DNA of 64,000 nucleotides, taken from Bog-756 sp050014755. Its GTDB lineage: Bacteria > Actinomycetota > Acidimicrobiia > Acidimicrobiales > RAAP-2. Every line of letters begins with the position of its first letter. The stretch's first letter is position 1. The DNA lies in contig JBEKCS010000003.1 in assembly GCA_050014755.1 (NCBI GenBank), forward strand, positions 1-64,000, written 5' to 3'. This document shows positions 8,575 to 15,999 of the stretch, piece after piece. Made by a program: the position numbers and the translations under genes. The notes under the pieces were generated by a model. That model did not search any database. It saw only the letters and a program-made list of their open reading frames with translations, and was not told the DNA's origin.

Positions 8575-8590
8575 ATAACATTCCAGTTAT
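8575..8590. promoter_or_regulatory. Inverted repeat between divergent ACAD operon and TetR gene
   Basis: ATAAC (8575-8579) and GTTAT (8586-8590) form a perfect inverted repeat with a 6-base centre, in the 46-base gap between the ACAD start (8542) and the TetR start (8589). The right arm overlaps the TetR start codon. It is the only A/T-rich patch there, so it probably holds the ACAD -10 region as well. An operator for the adjacent TetR is the natural guess. Confidence 0.45.
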
Positions 8591-9332
8591 GGAGAATCCA
8601 CATCTTGCGGATCAGAACGATGTTGCATCGCGGATCGCCAGGCAGACGCTGGATCGGCGCAGTCCGGACTACACGGACGAGGTGCGCCGGTTGATCGACG
8701 CGGGACGCACCGTCATGGGGCGGTGCGGGACCGACTCCCGACCCCGGGTGGCCGACATCGTCGCCGAGGCGGACCTCTCCAACGAGGGCTTCTACCGGCA
8801 CTTCGCGTCGAAGGACGCACTGGTCGCCGCCATCCTCGACGACGGCACCGAACGACTCCTGAGCTACCTTGCCCACCAGATGGACAAGGAGTCGACCCCC
8901 GAGGGCAGGATCCGTCGCTGGGTGGAGGGCATCCTGTCCCAGGCGGCCGACGAGGAGAGTGCCGCCACCACCCTCGCCGTGCTCTGGAACGCGGCGGGCC
9001 TGGGTCCGACCATGTCCGCCTCCCACACCTCGACGAGCGCCCGCCTGGCGACGCTGCTCCACCAGCCCCTCGTCGATCTCCACGGCGTCGATCCCGAGCT
9101 CGACGCCGAGCTGGTGGCCCATGCCGTCGTCGGCCGGCTCAACGACCTGCTGTGGGGAAGGAGGAAGTCGACCCGGGCCGAGACGGACCGCCTGGTCAGC
9201 TTCTGCCTGTCAGCCTGCACCACACAGAGCGGTTCAGGAACACAGAGCGGTTCAGGAACACAGAGCGGTTCAGGAACACAGAGCGGTTCCCGGACACGGA
9301 GCCGTCCGGTCGCCGGAAAGGCCGCGAGCTAG
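8589..9332 (+). CDS. TetR-family regulator with repetitive Ser/Gly/Thr tail
   Basis: The 247-residue product has a TetR helix-turn-helix at about residues 25-75 (RPRVADIVAEADLSNEGFYRHFASKDALVAAIL). The ligand-binding half follows to about residue 205. The ATG at 8589 has no Shine-Dalgarno and lies within the divergent intergenic inverted repeat, so a leaderless transcript is likely. The last 35 residues hold four copies of TQSGSG followed by a basic end, a tail not normal for the family. It is divergent from the kinase/ACAD operon and presumably represses it, with an acyl-CoA as a plausible ligand. Confidence 0.9.
   Translation: MENPHLADQNDVASRIARQTLDRRSPDYTDEVRRLIDAGRTVMGRCGTDSRPRVADIVAEADLSNEGFYRHFASKDALVAAILDDGTERLLSYLAHQMDKESTPEGRIRRWVEGILSQAADEESAATTLAVLWNAAGLGPTMSASHTSTSARLATLLHQPLVDLHGVDPELDAELVAHAVVGRLNDLLWGRRKSTRAETDRLVSFCLSACTTQSGSGTQSGSGTQSGSGTQSGSRTRSRPVAGKAAS
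9223..9290 (+). repeat. 18-bp tandem repeat, 3.8 copies, inside the TetR gene
   Basis: The 18-base unit CACAGAGCGGTTCAGGAA is repeated exactly three times (9223, 9241, 9259), with a fourth truncated copy from 9277. It encodes TQSGSG units in frame at the end of the TetR gene. Exact identity of the copies points to recent expansion by slippage. Confidence 0.95.
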
Positions 9333-9337
9333 CCCGG

Positions 9338-10069
9338 TCAGGCCGTCGTGCCGGGCTTGTCGGAGCCCACACCGTGGAGGATGAACTCCCAGAACTCCTC
9401 GGCCGGATCGGGGTCGATCCGGCGGACGGACGTGCCGCCGATGGTGGCGGAGAATGCGTTGAACATGATCGCCTCCAGCACCATCCCGGCGATCGGGCTC
9501 CGGCGTAGCCCGGGGCGGATGCACCCGGCCGCCTCGGCGTCCTCGAGTACCTCGCCGAACAGCGAGACCAACGGGTCGAAGGCCAACGCCGCTTCGGTGG
9601 GGTGACTGGTCAACAGCTGCTGTGCGAAGTCCACCATCACCCAGGTGGTCGACAGTGGCTCCGCCGGCCCCTCGGGCAGGGGCGGACGGCACAACCGGTA
9701 GTACTCGATGACGAACCGGTGGATGCGCTCCAGCGGGTCGGTCTCCTTGTCGATCTTCTCGCTGAGGTACTCCGCCGTCGAACGCACGGACTCCTCGAAG
9801 AGGGCGAGCAGCAGCTCGTGCTTGCCACCGAAGTACTGGTAGAAGAGGCGCAGCGACTGACCGGAGCGTTCGACCACCTCGTGCACGGTGAAGTCGCGAC
9901 CCGACTCACCCTCGTTCATCAGCTCGAGGGCGGCGTCGAGGAACCGCTGCAGGCGGTTTTCCGCCCGGGCACGGGCCGTGAACAGGGACCGGGCCACGGC
10001 CTGCTCACGCCGGCTCATGGCTTGGTCTCCGCCAACCGGTTCGTCGACCTCGAGTTCACTTTCGGCCAT
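9338..10069 (-). CDS. TetR-family regulator
   Basis: The 243-residue product has an N-terminal extension of about 35 residues and then a TetR DNA-binding domain (FLDAALELMNEGESGRDFTVHEVVERSGQSLRLFYQYFGGKHELLLALF). The C-terminal ligand domain includes FAQQLLTSHPTEAALAFDPL. The ATG at 10069 is used; 10018 is an alternative that keeps the whole domain. It ends 5 bases from the convergent TetR gene and is transcribed in the same direction as the crotonase/ACAD/ligase operon that ends upstream at 10198. A short palindrome lies just upstream of its start. Confidence 0.9.
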   Translation of the reverse strand: MAESELEVDEPVGGDQAMSRREQAVARSLFTARARAENRLQRFLDAALELMNEGESGRDFTVHEVVERSGQSLRLFYQYFGGKHELLLALFEESVRSTAEYLSEKIDKETDPLERIHRFVIEYYRLCRPPLPEGPAEPLSTTWVMVDFAQQLLTSHPTEAALAFDPLVSLFGEVLEDAEAAGCIRPGLRRSPIAGMVLEAIMFNAFSATIGGTSVRRIDPDPAEEFWEFILHGVGSDKPGTTA

Positions 10070-10075
10070 CGCAAC

Positions 10076-10087
10076 CAAGTGTACTTG
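10076..10087. promoter_or_regulatory. Short palindrome upstream of TetR gene
   Basis: CAAGT (10076-10080) and ACTTG (10083-10087) form a perfect inverted repeat with a 2-base centre, ending 6 bases before the TetR start at 10069. Its place suits an autoregulatory operator or start-overlapping site. Function is inferred. Confidence 0.35.
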
Positions 10088-10197
10088 AGGTGATGGAATC
10101 GTAGGACTCCGGGTCCGCGACACCCTGATTCCATCGAATGCGACACCCGGGGATCCCTGGGAGAACCTGGTTCCGACGGTGTCCGGACTCCTCCGCC

Positions 10198-10983
10198 CTA
10201 CGTCTCCTCCCGGGGGGCGAGGAACCGGTCGAGATTGGCGCGCAGCTCGGGGGACGTGAACGACCGGTCCTCGGCGGCCAACGCGAAGTCCAGGGTGGCG
10301 ACGATGGCCCGTTCGAGGTGGAGGTTGAGGATGCGCTTGGTGTCCTCCACCGCCTGACGGGGCAGCCTGGCGATCCGGTGGGCGCAGGCCAGGGCCTGCT
10401 CGAGGACGGCGTCGTCCGGGCACACGTGGTTGACCAGCCCCATCTGGGCGGCCCGGTCGGCCGGGATCCGGTCGCCGGTGAGGGCGTACTCCTTGGCCAG
10501 CTGCAAGCTGGTCAGCAGCGGCCAGGTGACCGGGCCGCCATCGGCGGCCACCAGGCCGATCATGACGTGCGGGTCGGCCAGGTGCGCGCTCTCGGCCATG
10601 TAGACGATGTCCGACAGGGCGACCAGGCTGCAGCCGAGCCCCACCGCGGGCCCGTTGACGGCGGCCACGATGGGCACCCGGCACTTCACCATGCCGGTCA
10701 CGATCTGGCGGCCGTGCACGAGGGTCTCCCGACGGAGCGACCCGTCCTTCGCCAGCTCGTCGAGGTACGCGAAGTCGCCGCCCGCCGAGAACGCCCGGCC
10801 GTTGCCGGTGAGCACGACCGCCCGGGCCTCGGTGTCGGCGTCGATCTGGGGGAACAGTTCGGCCAGCCCCTGGTGGAGCCCGTGATTGGTGGCGTTCAGG
10901 TGGTCGGGCCGGTTCATCCGGACGATCCGGACCGGCCCGTCGTCCTCGACCTGGAGCTCCTCGGTGAGCCGGTAGGCGCTCAT
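10198..10983 (-). CDS. Crotonase-family protein lacking both hydratase glutamates
   Basis: The 261-residue crotonase-fold protein has the oxyanion loop GRAFSAGGDFAYL and the second Gly-rich turn GPAVGLGCSLVALSDIV. Where hydratases have catalytic Glu it has Ser (LGCSLV), and the second Glu is replaced in ADPHVMIGLVAADGG. This pattern is common in actinobacterial EchA-like proteins, which may be isomerases, hydrolases or lyases and not hydratases. The start overlaps the ACAD stop (ATGA). It is the last gene of the ligase/ACAD pair operon. Confidence 0.88.
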   Translation of the reverse strand: MSAYRLTEELQVEDDGPVRIVRMNRPDHLNATNHGLHQGLAELFPQIDADTEARAVVLTGNGRAFSAGGDFAYLDELAKDGSLRRETLVHGRQIVTGMVKCRVPIVAAVNGPAVGLGCSLVALSDIVYMAESAHLADPHVMIGLVAADGGPVTWPLLTSLQLAKEYALTGDRIPADRAAQMGLVNHVCPDDAVLEQALACAHRIARLPRQAVEDTKRILNLHLERAIVATLDFALAAEDRSFTSPELRANLDRFLAPREET

Positions 10984-12110
10984 GAGGAGGGAAGGCCCAG
11001 GATCCGGCTGGCCACCAGGTTCCGCTGGATCTGCGAGGTCCCGCCCATCACGCTCTGGGCACGGCTGTAGAGGTACACCTTCAACAGGGTGTCGTCGCCT
11101 CCCGTGGCCCGGGCACCGCCGATCGAGAGCGCGGCATGACCCACCGCCTGCTCCGTCCAGGTCATCAGCAATTTGTCCACCGATCCCTCCGGTCCGTGCA
11201 CGATCCCGTCGAGACGGTCGGAGAGACGCCGACGGACGTGCAGCCTCAACATCTCCGATTCGACGATAGCCCAGGCCAGATCGCGGACCTGCTCGGAGCC
11301 ATACCCGTCGGGGCCGGATCGCACGTGGGCCACCAGGTCCTTCACCTGCTTGGCGTAGCGCCCGGCGTAGCCCAGCTCGTGCGGCTCCCGCTCGTGGCTC
11401 ACGATGGTCATGGCCAACGGCCACCCCTCCCCCGGCCGGCCGATCATGTTGGCCGCGGGCACACGGGCGCCGTCGAGGAGCACCTCGCCGAACTCCTTGG
11501 TGATCCCGTTGATCATGGGCAGTGGCCGCTGCTCGACGCCGGGCTGGCGCATCGGGAGGGCGAACGCGGAGATGCCCTTGTGCCGGGCCACCTCGTGATC
11601 GGTCCTGGCCAGCACCAGGCAGAAGTCGGCGTCGTCGGAGTAGCTCGTCCACACCTTGTGCCCGGTGATGACGTACTCGTCCCCGTCCCGATCGGCCCGG
11701 GTCCGCAGCGCGGCGAGGTCGGACCCGGCGTCGGGCTCGCTGAACCCCTGGCACCAGCGGTCCCGTCCGTTGACGATCCCCGGGAGGAAGCGGGCCTGCA
11801 CGTCGTCGTCGGCGTGCTCGAGGATGCCCTCCACCAGGTAGCCGAGGCTGGGACGGGGCGGCGCACCGGCGGCCGCGAGCTCGTCGTCGACGATGACGTC
11901 GTAGACGCTCGCAAGGGCCTGCCCGCCGATGGAGGTCGGCCAGGTGACGCCGAAGAAGCCCCCGTCGTAGAGCGACCGGTGCCATGCCGCCTGGCCCGAC
12001 CAGTACTCGTCGTCGGTCGACGAGGCAGGGAGCCCTGGATTGTGCACGTCGAGCCAGGCCCGCAACCTCAGGCGGAACCCGGCCTCCTCGGGCGCGTCAC
12101 CGAAGTCCAC
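10980..12110 (-). CDS. Acyl-CoA dehydrogenase, catalytic subunit of a pair
   Basis: The 376-residue product has the full ACAD plan: GFFGVTWPTSIGG, CQGFSEPDAGSDLAAL (flavin loop), GHKVWTSYSDDADF and a C-terminal MGGTSQIQRNLVASRILGL. In the last, Gly stands at the medium-chain catalytic position, while VSHEREPHEL puts a Glu at the isovaleryl/long-chain-type position. The GTG at 12110 is chosen because GGAGGT lies 4 bases before it. It overlaps the upstream ACAD by 14 bases. With that partner it resembles the alpha/beta FadE enzymes used on bulky or ring-bearing acyl-CoAs. Confidence 0.9.
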   Translation of the reverse strand: MDFGDAPEEAGFRLRLRAWLDVHNPGLPASSTDDEYWSGQAAWHRSLYDGGFFGVTWPTSIGGQALASVYDVIVDDELAAAGAPPRPSLGYLVEGILEHADDDVQARFLPGIVNGRDRWCQGFSEPDAGSDLAALRTRADRDGDEYVITGHKVWTSYSDDADFCLVLARTDHEVARHKGISAFALPMRQPGVEQRPLPMINGITKEFGEVLLDGARVPAANMIGRPGEGWPLAMTIVSHEREPHELGYAGRYAKQVKDLVAHVRSGPDGYGSEQVRDLAWAIVESEMLRLHVRRRLSDRLDGIVHGPEGSVDKLLMTWTEQAVGHAALSIGGARATGGDDTLLKVYLYSRAQSVMGGTSQIQRNLVASRILGLPSS

Positions 12111-13137
12111 GGTCACCTCCGATCCCGTGGTGGGCGACGACGCGGTCGAGGCTGGCCCCCAGACCACCCAGCACCTCGGTGGAGAGCAGTGCCCGTCGCA
12201 GATAGACGTGGGCCAGACACTCCCAGGTGTTGCCGATGCCCCCGTGGACCTGGATGGCGGTCTCGCACACGGTGCGCGCCGCCCGGGCGCAGTAGGCCTT
12301 GGCCACGGCGGCTGCGGCCAGGGCCTCGCCGGGCTCCTGGGCGTCGACCGACCAGGCGGCATGGAGGGCCACGCTCCGTGAGCCCTCCATGAGTACGAAG
12401 GCGTCCGCCAACAGATGCTGGACGGCCTGGAACGAGCCGATGGACCGGTCGAATTGGCGACGGTTGGTCGCGTACCCGACGGCCAGGTCCACGGCACCGC
12501 GCATCACCCCGACAAGATCGGCGCAGTCGAGCGCCAGACCGAGCGCCGTCCATGTCGACAGGTCGTCGCCGGCGAGCGGGTGTGCGTCCGGTCCCTCGAC
12601 CGGTACGACGGGCCCTGCCCCGACCACGGCCCCGGGCCGGGTCAGGTCGGTACCGGAGCAGGCCGGACCCAGTGGGACCGAGGCCAACACGTGGCCCGCA
12701 CCGTCGGGCACCAGCACCAGCGCGGCGGTGGCGCCCCGGGCGTCGGGGGCGACGGTGCCCGGGGGGACCTCGTGGTCGACGACCGCGGGGGCGCTCAGCG
12801 AGCCGGTGAAGGCGACCGTCTCGGCGGAGCCGGCCCGAGGCGCGCCGGCCAGCCTGCGCAGCTCGGCGGCGAGCGTCGGCCCGAGGAACGCCGTGTCGGC
12901 CAGGCCCCGGCCGAGCTCCTCGGCGACGACCGCGACCTCGACCCCGGACGCCAGCGGCTCCCGCCCCTCGAGGGGGACCCGAAGCTCGCGCCAGCCCGTG
13001 GCGGCCACGGCGGCGTCCAGCTTGGCGGACCGCTCGGCGTCGTCGAGGTCGCGCACCGTGCCCGGTCCGAGGTGCCCGGTGACCTGGGCCACCGAGTCGC
13101 GGAGGGCCTGTTGCTCCGATGAGAGACGGACGTCCAT
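12097..13137 (-). CDS. Acyl-CoA dehydrogenase-like partner subunit
   Basis: This 346-residue ACAD is reduced in the middle domain. The C-terminal half is well kept: NRRQFDRSIGSFQAVQHLLA, then ETAIQVHGGIGNTWECLAHVYLRR. The catalytic Glu is missing at both usual places (LDCADLVGVM in the helix, no YEGT at the end). The start (MDVRLSSEQQALRDSV) overlaps the ligase stop by one base. I infer that it is the non-catalytic subunit that pairs with the ACAD directly downstream. Confidence 0.88.
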   Translation of the reverse strand: MDVRLSSEQQALRDSVAQVTGHLGPGTVRDLDDAERSAKLDAAVAATGWRELRVPLEGREPLASGVEVAVVAEELGRGLADTAFLGPTLAAELRRLAGAPRAGSAETVAFTGSLSAPAVVDHEVPPGTVAPDARGATAALVLVPDGAGHVLASVPLGPACSGTDLTRPGAVVGAGPVVPVEGPDAHPLAGDDLSTWTALGLALDCADLVGVMRGAVDLAVGYATNRRQFDRSIGSFQAVQHLLADAFVLMEGSRSVALHAAWSVDAQEPGEALAAAAVAKAYCARAARTVCETAIQVHGGIGNTWECLAHVYLRRALLSTEVLGGLGASLDRVVAHHGIGGDRGLR

Positions 13138-14660
13138 CAGGCGTGCCGGTCCGGCGCCGACAGGACCGGCGTCCACTCGTCGCGGAGGGTGCGCCGCAGG
13201 ACCTTGCCCGAGGGCAGTCGGGGTATGGCGTCGACGAATACCACGTGCCGGACCTGCTTGTAGGTGGCCAGGGATCCGGCCACCAGCTCCTGGATCTCCT
13301 CGGCGGTGGCGGGCCGGTCCGGGTCCACCTGCACCACGGCCACCGGCACTTCGCCCGCCCGCTCGTCGGCCAGACCGAAGACCGCGCAGTCGAGGACCGA
13401 CGGGTGGCTGCGCAGCACCTCCTCGACCTCGGCCGGAGCCACCTGGAACCCGTTGACCTTGATCATCTCCTTGGACCGGTCGGTCAGGTGGACCCATCCC
13501 CCGGGCTCCAGCCAGCCGACGTCGCCCGTGCGGTACCACCCGTCGGCGAAGGCCCCCGCCGAGTCCTCCTCGGGGAGGTAGCCGGCCATCACCGACGGAC
13601 TCGACACCTGGATCTCCCCGACTCCACCCGGCGCCAGGACCTCGCCGGTGACCAGGTCGGCCACGCGCAGCTCCACACCCTCGGGCGCCAGGCCGGCCGA
13701 GTCGAGCCGCCAGGACCCCGGATCCCCCACCGGGTTGCCGGCGATGACCGGCACCTCGCTGGCCCCGTAGGCCGGAAGCCACCGCACACCCGTCCGTTCG
13801 GTGACGACCCTGGCGACGTGCTCGCTGACCGGTGTCGCCCCCCACATGATGTAACGCAGCGACGACAGGTCGTAGCGCTCGAGGTCCGGATGGTTGGCCA
13901 TGGCCAACGCGATCGGCGCCACAGCCATCTCGAGGGTCATCCGTTCGGTCTCGATGCGCGACAGGACCTCGTCGAGGTCGAACCGCCGGTGCAGGCGGAC
14001 GGTGGCCCCGGCCGACGCCGCGGCCAGCAGGTTGAGCAGGCCGAGGATGTGGGAGGGCGGCGTCGCCACCTGGAACCGGTCGTCCGGGCCGAGGCCGAGC
14101 GTGGCGCACCAGTCGGCCGTGGCACAGCCCATCGAGCGGTGGGTGTGGCGGACCGCCTTGGGTAGCCCGGTGGTGCCGGAGCTGAAGACCAGCACCACCT
14201 CGTCCCCGTCGTCAATCGAGACGTCCAGGACCGCGGGTTCCGACCGGGTGGCGTCGGCGACGTCGGACGGCTCGGGATGGTCGAGATCGGTGACGTGGCC
14301 CTCACCCAGCAGGTCGCCCAGCAGGCCGACGGCCGGACCGTCGGCCACCGCATGGACCGGGCCGGTGAGCTCCAGGGCGTGCGAGGTCTCGACGGCCTTC
14401 CAGGCCGGGCTGAGGAGCACCGCCGCGGCACCGATCTTGCTGACGCCGTGGATCGCCACGACGAACTCCGGCCGGTTCGACGTCATCATGGCCACCCGGT
14501 CGCCACGGCGCACACCGCGCGAGCGGAGGTGGCGACCGAAACCGGTGCTGGCGTCGTCCAGGTCGCGGAACGACCACCGTTCGTCACCCGCGAGTACGGC
14601 GTCCCGATCCCCGAACCGCTCCGCGGCCCGCTGCAACGCGTCGTGCATAAGGTCGGGCAT
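13137..14660 (-). CDS. AMP-forming acyl-CoA synthetase
   Basis: The 507-residue ANL-family ligase has the ATP P-loop VFSSGTTGLPKAVRHTH, YGASEVPV (A5-type motif), WYRTGDVGW and the C-terminal catalytic Lys motif PSGKVLRRTL. It activates a carboxylic acid to its CoA thioester through an acyl-AMP. The ATG at 14660 is preferred to the in-frame GTG at 14699 because the domain starts there. It is the first gene of the operon ligase / ACAD beta / ACAD alpha / crotonase, an activation-then-oxidation order, divergent from a lone ACAD 63 bases away. Confidence 0.92.
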   Translation of the reverse strand: MPDLMHDALQRAAERFGDRDAVLAGDERWSFRDLDDASTGFGRHLRSRGVRRGDRVAMMTSNRPEFVVAIHGVSKIGAAAVLLSPAWKAVETSHALELTGPVHAVADGPAVGLLGDLLGEGHVTDLDHPEPSDVADATRSEPAVLDVSIDDGDEVVLVFSSGTTGLPKAVRHTHRSMGCATADWCATLGLGPDDRFQVATPPSHILGLLNLLAAASAGATVRLHRRFDLDEVLSRIETERMTLEMAVAPIALAMANHPDLERYDLSSLRYIMWGATPVSEHVARVVTERTGVRWLPAYGASEVPVIAGNPVGDPGSWRLDSAGLAPEGVELRVADLVTGEVLAPGGVGEIQVSSPSVMAGYLPEEDSAGAFADGWYRTGDVGWLEPGGWVHLTDRSKEMIKVNGFQVAPAEVEEVLRSHPSVLDCAVFGLADERAGEVPVAVVQVDPDRPATAEEIQELVAGSLATYKQVRHVVFVDAIPRLPSGKVLRRTLRDEWTPVLSAPDRHA

Positions 14661-14723
14661 CGGAAAGATTCTTCTCGTCCGGGAGATCGACGTCAACACC
14701 GGTGGAATGTATCGTTCTCCCCC

Positions 14724-15905
14724 ATGACCCCGGAGCCGTCACCTCCCACCACCACGGCCCCGACCGACCCCGAGGTCCGACGCGAGATCATCGACACCGT
14801 CCGCCGCTTCGTGGCCAACGAGGTCATCCCGGTGGCGTCCGACCTCGAGCACGACGACACCTATCCGGCCGACATCGTGGCCCAGATGCGCGAGCTCGGT
14901 CTCTTCGGCGTGACCATCCCCGAGGCCTACGGTGGACTCGGTCTCGACCTGCTGACCTACATCGGCATCATCGAGGAGCTGGCCTACGGCTGGATGAGCC
15001 TGACCGGCGTCATCAACACCCACACCATGGCGGCAACGCTGATCATGGCGCACGGCAACGAGGCGCAGAAGCAGCGCTGGCTCCCCACCATGGCCGCCGG
15101 CGACCGCCGCGGCGCGCTGTCGCTGTCGGAACCCGACGCCGGCAGCGACACCCGCAACATCTCCTGCAAGGCGTCCCGGGACGGGGACGAGTACGTGGTC
15201 AACGGCACCAAGGCCTGGGTGACCAACGGCGAGCGGGCCGGGATCGTCGCCCTGGCCGCCCGCACCGAAGAGGGGATCTCCGCCTTCATCGTGGAGAAGG
15301 AGCCCGGCCCCCGCTCGGGGGGCATCTCGGTGAGCAGGCACGTCGGCAAGCTGGGCTACCGGGGCGTCGAGACCGTCGAGATGTCCTACGTCGACCACCG
15401 CGTCCCGGCCGCCAACCTCATCGGCGACGCCGGCCGCGGGCTGCCCCAGATCCTGGGGGTGCTCGAGGTCGGACGCATCAACATCGCCGCCCGGGCCGTG
15501 GGCGTCGCCCGCGCCGCCTTCGACGCCGCCCTCTCCTACGCCCGTCAACGCGAGACCTTCGGCAAGCCCATCGGAGAGCACCAGGCCATCCAGCTCAAGC
15601 TCGCCGACATGGCCACCCGACTCGAAGCGGCGCGCCTGCTGACCAGGAACGCCGCCGAACGCAAGGCCGCCGGGCTCCGCTGCGACGTCGAGGCCGGCAT
15701 GGCCAAGCTCTTCGCCAGCGAGACGGCGCTCGAGCTGGCCACCGAATCCATGCGGATCCACGGGGGCATGGGCTACACGGTCGACCTGCCCGTCGAGCGG
15801 TACTACCGGGATGCGCCGCTGATGGTCATCGGCGAGGGGACCAACGAGATCCAGCGCCTGGTGATCGCCCGTGGTCTGCTGGCCAGGGCCCGCGACGCCG
15901 ACTGA
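14724..15905 (+). CDS. Acyl-CoA dehydrogenase, canonical type
   Basis: The 393-residue ACAD has all classical features: GLFGVTIPEAYGGLGLD, LSLSEPDAGSDTRN (flavin loop), NGTKAWVTNGERAG, ARQRETFGKPIGEHQ, and VIGEGTNEIQRLVIARGLL with the medium-chain-type catalytic Glu (about residue 372). It is likely a homotetramer acting on a small or medium acyl-CoA. The start ATG at 14724 follows CTCCCCC and shares a short divergent promoter with the ligase operon. Confidence 0.94.
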   Translation: MTPEPSPPTTTAPTDPEVRREIIDTVRRFVANEVIPVASDLEHDDTYPADIVAQMRELGLFGVTIPEAYGGLGLDLLTYIGIIEELAYGWMSLTGVINTHTMAATLIMAHGNEAQKQRWLPTMAAGDRRGALSLSEPDAGSDTRNISCKASRDGDEYVVNGTKAWVTNGERAGIVALAARTEEGISAFIVEKEPGPRSGGISVSRHVGKLGYRGVETVEMSYVDHRVPAANLIGDAGRGLPQILGVLEVGRINIAARAVGVARAAFDAALSYARQRETFGKPIGEHQAIQLKLADMATRLEAARLLTRNAAERKAAGLRCDVEAGMAKLFASETALELATESMRIHGGMGYTVDLPVERYYRDAPLMVIGEGTNEIQRLVIARGLLARARDAD

Positions 15906-15949
15906 CCCGACCGTCGACCGACAGCGCTCCCGAGGCGCCGTCCGACGGC

Positions 15950-15999
15950 ATCGTCTCCGCAGGTCGATCGTCCCGACAGTTCAATCGTCTCCGCAGGTC
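15950..15999. repeat. 16-bp direct repeat, two copies
   Basis: ATCGTCTCCGCAGGTC occurs at 15950-15965 and again at 15984-15999, in the convergent gap between the ACAD and the cell-wall hydrolase gene. The second copy overlaps the last codon and stop of the hydrolase gene. It may be a local duplication. No function is seen. Confidence 0.8.

Noticed and set aside
9223..9290. Possible CRISPR array
   Set aside because: The repeats are contiguous with no spacers and are in frame within a gene.
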